16,245 nucleotides of DNA from Candidatus Stahliibacteriota bacterium. Lineage in GTDB: Bacteria; Hydrothermota; UBA3073. Positions 12,551 through 16,245 of this stretch are shown one piece after another (position 1 is the stretch's first letter; each line of letters starts with the position of its first letter). The notes below the pieces were generated by a model. It ran no database searches. It worked only from the letters and a program-made list of their open reading frames with translations, and was not told the DNA's origin. The position numbers and the translations under genes were made by a program. The stretch lies in assembly GCA_030627085.1 (NCBI GenBank), contig DAOUSS010000015.1, forward strand, positions 1 through 16,245, written 5' to 3'.

Positions 12551-13633
12551 ATTATCATAGAAACCCTTTATCATTCCTCTCAACGCATCTATCCCCTCCC
12601 CATTTGCCGCCGATGTGAAAACAGAATTTGGGAATCTTCTTTTCAGATATCCAACCTCATCCTGTGCAAGGTCAATCTTATTAAATACATATATAGATGG
12701 CTCTTTTGCCACACTGAGTGCCTCAAGTATCCCATTGCCTGCACTTATCTGAAGCTCAACATAAGGGTGCGAAACATCCACTACATGTAGTCTTAAATCT
12801 GCAATTATTGCCTCCTCAAGGGTAGAATGGAATGAAGACACAACTCCGTGTGGAAGTCTTCTTATAAAACCCACAGTATCGGTAATAAGATACTTCTTGC
12901 CGTCATTTGATACAAATACTCTCGTGGTAGCGTCCAGCGTGGAGAAGAGCTGATTGTCTGTTTTTAAGCCTGCGTGTGTTAATGCATTCATAATGCTTGT
13001 CTTGCCTGCATTCGTGTATCCTACAATGGCAATCCTCCTTTGCCCCGTCCTTCTCTTTGATTGCACCCCCTTCGCCTTCTCTATATTCTTCAATTCCTTC
13101 TTTAAAGTTCTTACTCTTGCCATTATCCTTCTTCGGTCTGTCTCGAGTTTTGTTTCACCGGGGCCCCTCGTGCCTATTCCACCTCCAAGTCTTGAAAGCG
13201 CAATTCCCTTGCCTGTTAATCTCGGGAGTCTATACAAGAGTTGCGTGAGTTCTACTTCAATCTGTGCACCCTTTGTATGTGCATGTTGGGCAAATATATC
13301 AAGTATAAGTTCTGTGCGGTCAATGACTTTCCTGCCTGTTATGGATTCAAGATTTGCAACCTGTGAAGGTGAGAGTTCCTCGTCAAATATCAGGGTATCT
13401 ATATCCAGCGAGGAAGAAATTGCTCTCAACTCCTGTGCCTTTCCCTTACCAATAAATGACATCGAAATGGGTCTCTGAAGATTCTGGAGAATTTTCTCAA
13501 CAACGATAACTCCCGCAGTCTTTGAGAGATTTTCAAGTTCCTCCAATGAATCTATCTTTTCCCACTTCTCCTCATAAGGAAAATGAACGCCTACAAGCAG
13601 TACCTTCTCCTTTGCTTCTTGCGTAAGATACAT
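12542..13633 (-). CDS. hflX: GTPase HflX (ribosome-associated)
   Basis: HflX binds the 50S subunit or 70S ribosome and, in studied species, splits stalled or hibernating ribosomes. Seen: 363 aa from the ATG at 13633. The N-terminal HflX domain carries GKGKAQEL, FDEELSPSQ, DRTELILDIFAQHAHTKGAQIEVEL and the glycine-rich GGGIGTRGPGETKLETDRR, followed by a basic helix. The G domain has G1 GYTNAGKT at 205-212, FSTLDATTR (G2), DTVGFIRRLP (G3) and NKIDL (G4). It lacks the extra C-terminal domain of longer HflX proteins. The frame stays open upstream to a TTG at 13699, but that stretch is spacer and repeat DNA. No SD is visible. The stop codon lies in the neighbouring repeat. It follows argF after 111 nt. 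Confidence 0.95.
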   Translation of the reverse strand: MYLTQEAKEKVLLVGVHFPYEEKWEKIDSLEELENLSKTAGVIVVEKILQNLQRPISMSFIGKGKAQELRAISSSLDIDTLIFDEELSPSQVANLESITGRKVIDRTELILDIFAQHAHTKGAQIEVELTQLLYRLPRLTGKGIALSRLGGGIGTRGPGETKLETDRRRIMARVRTLKKELKNIEKAKGVQSKRRTGQRRIAIVGYTNAGKTSIMNALTHAGLKTDNQLFSTLDATTRVFVSNDGKKYLITDTVGFIRRLPHGVVSSFHSTLEEAIIADLRLHVVDVSHPYVELQISAGNGILEALSVAKEPSIYVFNKIDLAQDEVGYLKRRFPNSVFTSAANGEGIDALRGMIKGFYDNSE

Positions 13634-13690
13634 AGTGAAAATTTTTTGATTGTAAGCGGAATTGGCCAACCTATGTTCAGGAACAATACC

Positions 13691-13719
13691 GTAGGGCAAG
13701 GCTTCAGCCTTGCTTTTTT
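13691..13719 (+). repeat. Palindromic repeat with T-run, inverted copy of 8631-8653
   Basis: GTAGG followed by GCAAGGCT-TC-AGCCTTGC (8-bp stem) and six T residues (13714-13719). The first 23 nt match 8631-8653 exactly in inverted orientation. It looks like an intrinsic terminator on the plus strand, but no plus-strand gene runs into it, and on the minus strand (argF to hflX) no T-run follows the hairpin. Confidence 0.7.
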
Positions 13720-13744
13720 ATTTGTAAGAAGCTCGCCATGTACT

Positions 13745-14629
13745 TTATATGAGGAGTTTCAAGAGGAGTGACTTCTGAGCATGTAGACGATTCTCTGATT
13801 GATCAAATACTATTGAATGGGGACCATCTATGACATCGCCTGTTATCTCCTCGCCTCTATGTGCAGGAAGACAGTGCATAATTAGATAATCCTTTTTTGC
13901 ATTCTTCAAGAGTTCTCTATTTATCTGAAATTCCTTGAACCTTTCGAGCCTCTTCTTCCTTTCAGTCTCCTGTCCCATACTCGTCCACACATCTGTATAT
14001 ATGATATCGGCATTTTTTACAGCCTCCTTCGGATCATTCGTAATTTTTATTTTTGATTTTTGATTTTTAATCTTTAATCTTGGCTCATACCCCTTCGGAG
14101 TGGCAATATTCATAGAGAAACCAAGGGTTTTTGAGGAAATAATAAGGGAATTGCAGACATTGTTCCCATCGCCTACCCATGCGAGTTTAAGATCTGAGAA
14201 ATTTCTCCTTTTTTCCCATATTGTAAACATATCAGCCAATACCTGACAGGGGTGCTCGAGATCTGAAAGTCCATTTATAACAGGAATAGTTGCGTACTGT
14301 GCAAGTTCTGCAACTGTCCTGTGTTCAAATGTTCTTGCCATAATTCCAGATGCCCATCTTGACAGGTTTCTTGCCACATCAGGAACTGATTCTCTCTTCC
14401 CGAGCCCTATATCCTGGGGTGCAAGATAGATGGCATGACCACCAAGTTCAAACATTCCCGTCTCAAATGTAAATCTGGTTCTGAGGGAGGGCTTTTCGAA
14501 AATGAGGGCGAGCACTTTGCCCGTAAGTGCAGATGAAACCCTGTGTTTCTTCAGTTTCTTTGATAGTTCAAACAACTCATTCAGATCGCTGACTGTCATA
14601 TCCGCAAAGGACAGTATATCTTTTCTCAC
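13745..14629 (-). CDS. argF: Ornithine carbamoyltransferase
   Basis: It makes citrulline from ornithine and carbamoyl phosphate in arginine biosynthesis. Seen: 294 aa. The carbamoyl-phosphate loop SLRTR is at 48-52 (EKPSLRTRFTFE), and ARTFEH, HPCQVLADMFTIWE and WVGDGNNVCNSL follow. The ornithine-specific SMG is in DVWTSMGQE, and HCLPAHRGEEIT is intact, so this is OTCase rather than aspartate carbamoyltransferase. Odd: residues 184-195 (RLKIKNQKSKIK) replace the longer acidic or amphipathic helix normally found between KGYEP and the TNDPKEAV strand, and they are encoded by DNA like the intergenic TTTTGATTTTTG repeats. Start: GTG at 14629, with GGAGG 4 nt upstream, overlapping the TGA of the aminotransferase gene (GTGA), which suggests translational coupling. 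The alternative ATG at 14632 is out of frame. Confidence 0.96.
   Translation of the reverse strand: MRKDILSFADMTVSDLNELFELSKKLKKHRVSSALTGKVLALIFEKPSLRTRFTFETGMFELGGHAIYLAPQDIGLGKRESVPDVARNLSRWASGIMARTFEHRTVAELAQYATIPVINGLSDLEHPCQVLADMFTIWEKRRNFSDLKLAWVGDGNNVCNSLIISSKTLGFSMNIATPKGYEPRLKIKNQKSKIKITNDPKEAVKNADIIYTDVWTSMGQETERKKRLERFKEFQINRELLKNAKKDYLIMHCLPAHRGEEITGDVIDGPHSIVFDQSENRLHAQKSLLLKLLI
14051..14080. repeat. Intergenic-type A+T repeat inside the argF reading frame
   Basis: Plus-strand TTTTGATTTTTGATTTTT (14051-14068) is identical to 7339-7356 in the gap-pgk spacer. It continues into TAATCTTTAATCTT, like the TTGATTTTTAATATTTAA at 15992-16009. Within argF it reads in frame as about 12 Lys/Ile-rich codons. 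Confidence 0.6.
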
Positions 14630-15831
14630 ACATCCTCCACTCTTACCACCTGTTCCTTGTTATACGCCTCGATACCTTTGCCAAGTATGTATATTGCATC
14701 TTTGATATCTTCCTCTTTCAACACAAATGCAATTCTTGCTTCGTTTGTGCCAAGTCCCGGTGTAGCATAAAATCCTGCACCGGGTGCAAGCATAACGGTC
14801 TTTTTGTCAATATTGAATCTCTCTAGCATGTATACAACAAATTTTTCTGATTTATCGACAGGCAGTGTAATCATTGCATAGAAAGCACCCTCTGGATTGT
14901 TTACGCTGACATTCGGTAGTTTGCGAAGTTCGCCTATCACTACATTCCTGCGATGTTCATACTTCCTTATCATAGTATATATATAGTTATCCATATTCCT
15001 GAAGCCCTCAAGTGCCCCATACTGTTCTATAGTTGCAGGACACAACCTTGACTGAGCAAATCTTATAAGTAACGAAATCATCTCTTTGTCTTTACACGCA
15101 ACAAATCCTATTCTTGCCCCGCAGGCGCTCATCCTCTTTGATATGGAGTCCACAAGTATAGTGCGCTCGAGTGCAACAGCAAGTGCGCTCGTATGCTTCA
15201 TCTTATCAAAAACAAACTCCCTGTAAACTTCATCGGATATTAAATACAGATTATGTTTTCGTGCAATATCTGCAAGCATCTCCATCTCCTCTTGTGTATA
15301 TACGGTACCGGTAGGATTATTGGGAGAACATACCAAAATTGCTCTTGTTCTGCTCCCAATCTTCTCCGTGATTTTCTCCTTTTTGGGAAGATGGTAATCT
15401 TCTCTCGGGTCTGTTGTTACGGGGATGAGCTTTACACCGGATACAACAGCAAGTCCATTATAGTTTGCATAGAATGGCTCAAACACAAGAATCTCGTCTT
15501 CCGGATTGCACAAAAGAAGCATTGAGAAAAGTATCGCCTCACTTCCACCCTGTGTAATTACCACCTCCTCAGGTGTTACCTCGAGACTATACCTCTTGAA
15601 GTAATCTGCTATTGCAACTCTCAATTCCTTTATCCCCTCTGATGGCCCGTAAGGAAGCACGGGATTGCTGAATCCCCTTATTCCTTCCAACAACTCTTTT
15701 GGTGTTGGAACATCAGGTTGTCCTATATTCAGATGATAGACCTTTATGCCCCTCTCTTTTGCCCTATTTGCATAAGGCAAGAGATTCCTTATGGGAGATG
15801 CGGGTATAACCATCGCACGATTACTAATCAT
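14626..15831 (-). CDS. PLP-dependent class I aminotransferase (aspartate/aromatic type)
   Basis: Seen: 401 aa with a fold-type I aminotransferase layout: NIGQPDVPTP near 36-45, YGPSEGIKELRVAIADY, the cofactor strand EVVITQGGSEAI, CSPNNPTGTVYTQEE, ISDEVYREFVF, and the PLP-binding Lys232 in DSISKRMSACGARIGF, then the C-terminal Arg in NEARIAFV for the substrate carboxylate. Family knowledge: such enzymes exchange amino groups between aspartate, aromatic or other amino acids and 2-oxoglutarate; the specificity cannot be read here. It is not ArgD, which is class III. Start: ATG at 15831 with a good AAGGAG and a 5-nt spacer. It overlaps argF by 4 nt, so the two are probably coupled, which suggests but does not prove a role near arginine or aspartate metabolism. 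Confidence 0.93.
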   Translation of the reverse strand: MISNRAMVIPASPIRNLLPYANRAKERGIKVYHLNIGQPDVPTPKELLEGIRGFSNPVLPYGPSEGIKELRVAIADYFKRYSLEVTPEEVVITQGGSEAILFSMLLLCNPEDEILVFEPFYANYNGLAVVSGVKLIPVTTDPREDYHLPKKEKITEKIGSRTRAILVCSPNNPTGTVYTQEEMEMLADIARKHNLYLISDEVYREFVFDKMKHTSALAVALERTILVDSISKRMSACGARIGFVACKDKEMISLLIRFAQSRLCPATIEQYGALEGFRNMDNYIYTMIRKYEHRRNVVIGELRKLPNVSVNNPEGAFYAMITLPVDKSEKFVVYMLERFNIDKKTVMLAPGAGFYATPGLGTNEARIAFVLKEEDIKDAIYILGKGIEAYNKEQVVRVEDV

Positions 15832-15899
15832 GTATACTCCTTAGAAAAGCTTTATGCACCCCATGTGCTTATTCATAGATTTTGGAGTGCAGAAATTCA

Positions 15900-15905
15900 A
15901 TTATA
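15900..15905 (-). promoter_or_regulatory. Possible -10 box upstream of the aminotransferase gene
   Basis: TATAAT on the minus strand, 69 nt before the start codon. No good -35 is found at 16-18 nt (the position is taken by repeat DNA), so this is a weak candidate. Confidence 0.3.
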
Positions 15906-15912
15906 AGATATA

Positions 15913-16018
15913 CCACAGATTACTCGGATTTTCACAAATTTTGCAGATTAAAAATATAATCCATGAAATCTGTATTCTTTTTATTTGTCATTTTGATTTT
16001 TAATATTTAATTTTTGCG
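15913..16018. repeat. Repeat tract between tRNA-Glu and the aminotransferase gene
   Basis: CCACAGATT (15913-15921), GCAGATT and AATCCATGAAATCTGT words (to 15972) resemble the 7274-7333 element. They are followed by TTTGTCATTTTGATTTTTAATATTTAATTTTTG words of the A+T family. I see no gene in 15832-16030. Confidence 0.65.
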
Positions 16019-16030
16019 TTATGTTTTTTG

Positions 16031-16102
16031 CGTCCCCAACGGGAGTTGAACCCGTGCTACCACCTTGAAAGAGTGGTGTCCTAACCACTAGACCATGGGG
16101 AC
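16031..16102 (-). tRNA. tRNA-Glu (anticodon UUC)
   Basis: A 72-nt cloverleaf on the minus strand. The 7-bp acceptor GTCCCCA/TGGGGAC is fully paired with discriminator G; the D arm is GTCTAGTGGTTAGGAC; the anticodon stem CCACT/GGTGG has loop CTTTCAA (anticodon TTC); the T arm is ACGGG-TTCAACT-CCCGT. GTCCCC with discriminator G is the usual bacterial tRNA-Glu identity. The 3' CCA is not encoded (GCA follows), so it must be added enzymatically. It is probably co-transcribed with the tRNA at the window edge. Confidence 0.96.
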
Positions 16103-16108
16103 AAGCAT

Positions 16109-16212
16109 AGAATATCAGGCTGTCAGTGTATTAGAATATCAGACCTTCTACTCCCTTTTTGCATGATGCCCCCATTTTCTGATCATCTGATATTCTGATT
16201 CTCTGATATTCT
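16109..16212. repeat. Inverted AGAATATCAG repeats between two tRNA genes
   Basis: AGAATATCAG lies at 16109-16118 and 16133-16142, and its reverse complement CTGATATTCT at 16187-16196 and 16203-16212. Two direct copies thus face two inverted copies around a 44-nt centre, filling nearly all of the 116-nt inter-tRNA spacer. Confidence 0.75.
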
Positions 16213-16218
16213 GAACCA

Positions 16219-16245
16219 TAGGCCGTGCGGGATTCGAACCCGCGA
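16219..16245 (-). tRNA. tRNA, 3' part only (isotype not determinable)
   Basis: The minus strand shows a T arm (GCGGG-TTCGAAT-CCCGC), then a 7-nt acceptor half ACGGCCT and discriminator A, with TGG following, so no encoded CCA. The 5' acceptor should read AGGCCGT. The anticodon lies beyond the right edge, so I do not assign an amino acid. Confidence 0.85.

Noticed and set aside
13634..13699. Longer hflX starting at TTG 13699
   Set aside because: The extension is spacer and palindromic-repeat DNA, not HflX sequence; the ATG at 13633 gives a family-like start.
13691..13719. Intrinsic terminator for a plus-strand transcript
   Set aside because: The hairpin plus T-run is terminator-like, but no plus-strand gene leads into it, and the same hairpin occurs as an interspersed repeat at 8631-8653.

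Overview
The window is a bacterial chromosome segment of housekeeping genes, moderately A+T-rich, with dense coding broken up by unusually repeat-laden spacers. The L32 protein, the tRNAs, Shine-Dalgarno (SD) sites and sigma70-type promoters show that it is bacterial. A short-type S-adenosylhomocysteinase, an EF-G-like factor and intergenic spacers packed with short palindromic and A+T-rich repeats would suit an uncultured lineage. I cannot name a phylum from sequence alone.

Layout. From about 8.4 kb leftwards, a run of minus-strand genes reads gap, pgk, sucC, sucD, a 2x[4Fe-4S] ferredoxin subunit, a transglutaminase-like protein, birA and comM (the last cut by the window edge). It starts from a good minus-strand promoter at 8428-8456. 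GAPDH and phosphoglycerate kinase form the ATP-yielding step of lower glycolysis, and succinyl-CoA synthetase makes ATP in the TCA cycle. The ferredoxin resembles the small subunit of a 2-oxoacid:ferredoxin oxidoreductase, but no larger subunits are present. sucC is split by a one-base frameshift near 5581.

A gene-free block at 8379-9047 separates this run from a divergent plus-strand pair: rpmF (L32) and an EF-G-like translation factor. The pair has a consensus promoter (TTGACA, 17 nt, TATAAT). The EF-G-like gene converges on ahcY with a 4-bp overlap. From 15.8 kb leftwards, a second minus-strand run reads class I aminotransferase, argF, hflX and ahcY. At the right edge is a tRNA-Glu(UUC), then the 3' end of a second tRNA.

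What is unusual. I see no defence island, phage, CRISPR array or biosynthetic cluster. The unusual material is (1) several families of short intergenic repeats that sit flush against genes, supply stop codons (sucC, sucD, hflX) and appear to have entered the reading frame of argF; (2) a fixed SD register, with GGGGG exactly 4 nt before the start of four genes, while most genes that abut repeat tracts lack an SD; (3) an EF-G-like protein whose G3 and G4 motifs are degraded although its domain IV is conserved; and (4) the broken sucC and the orphan ferredoxin subunit.
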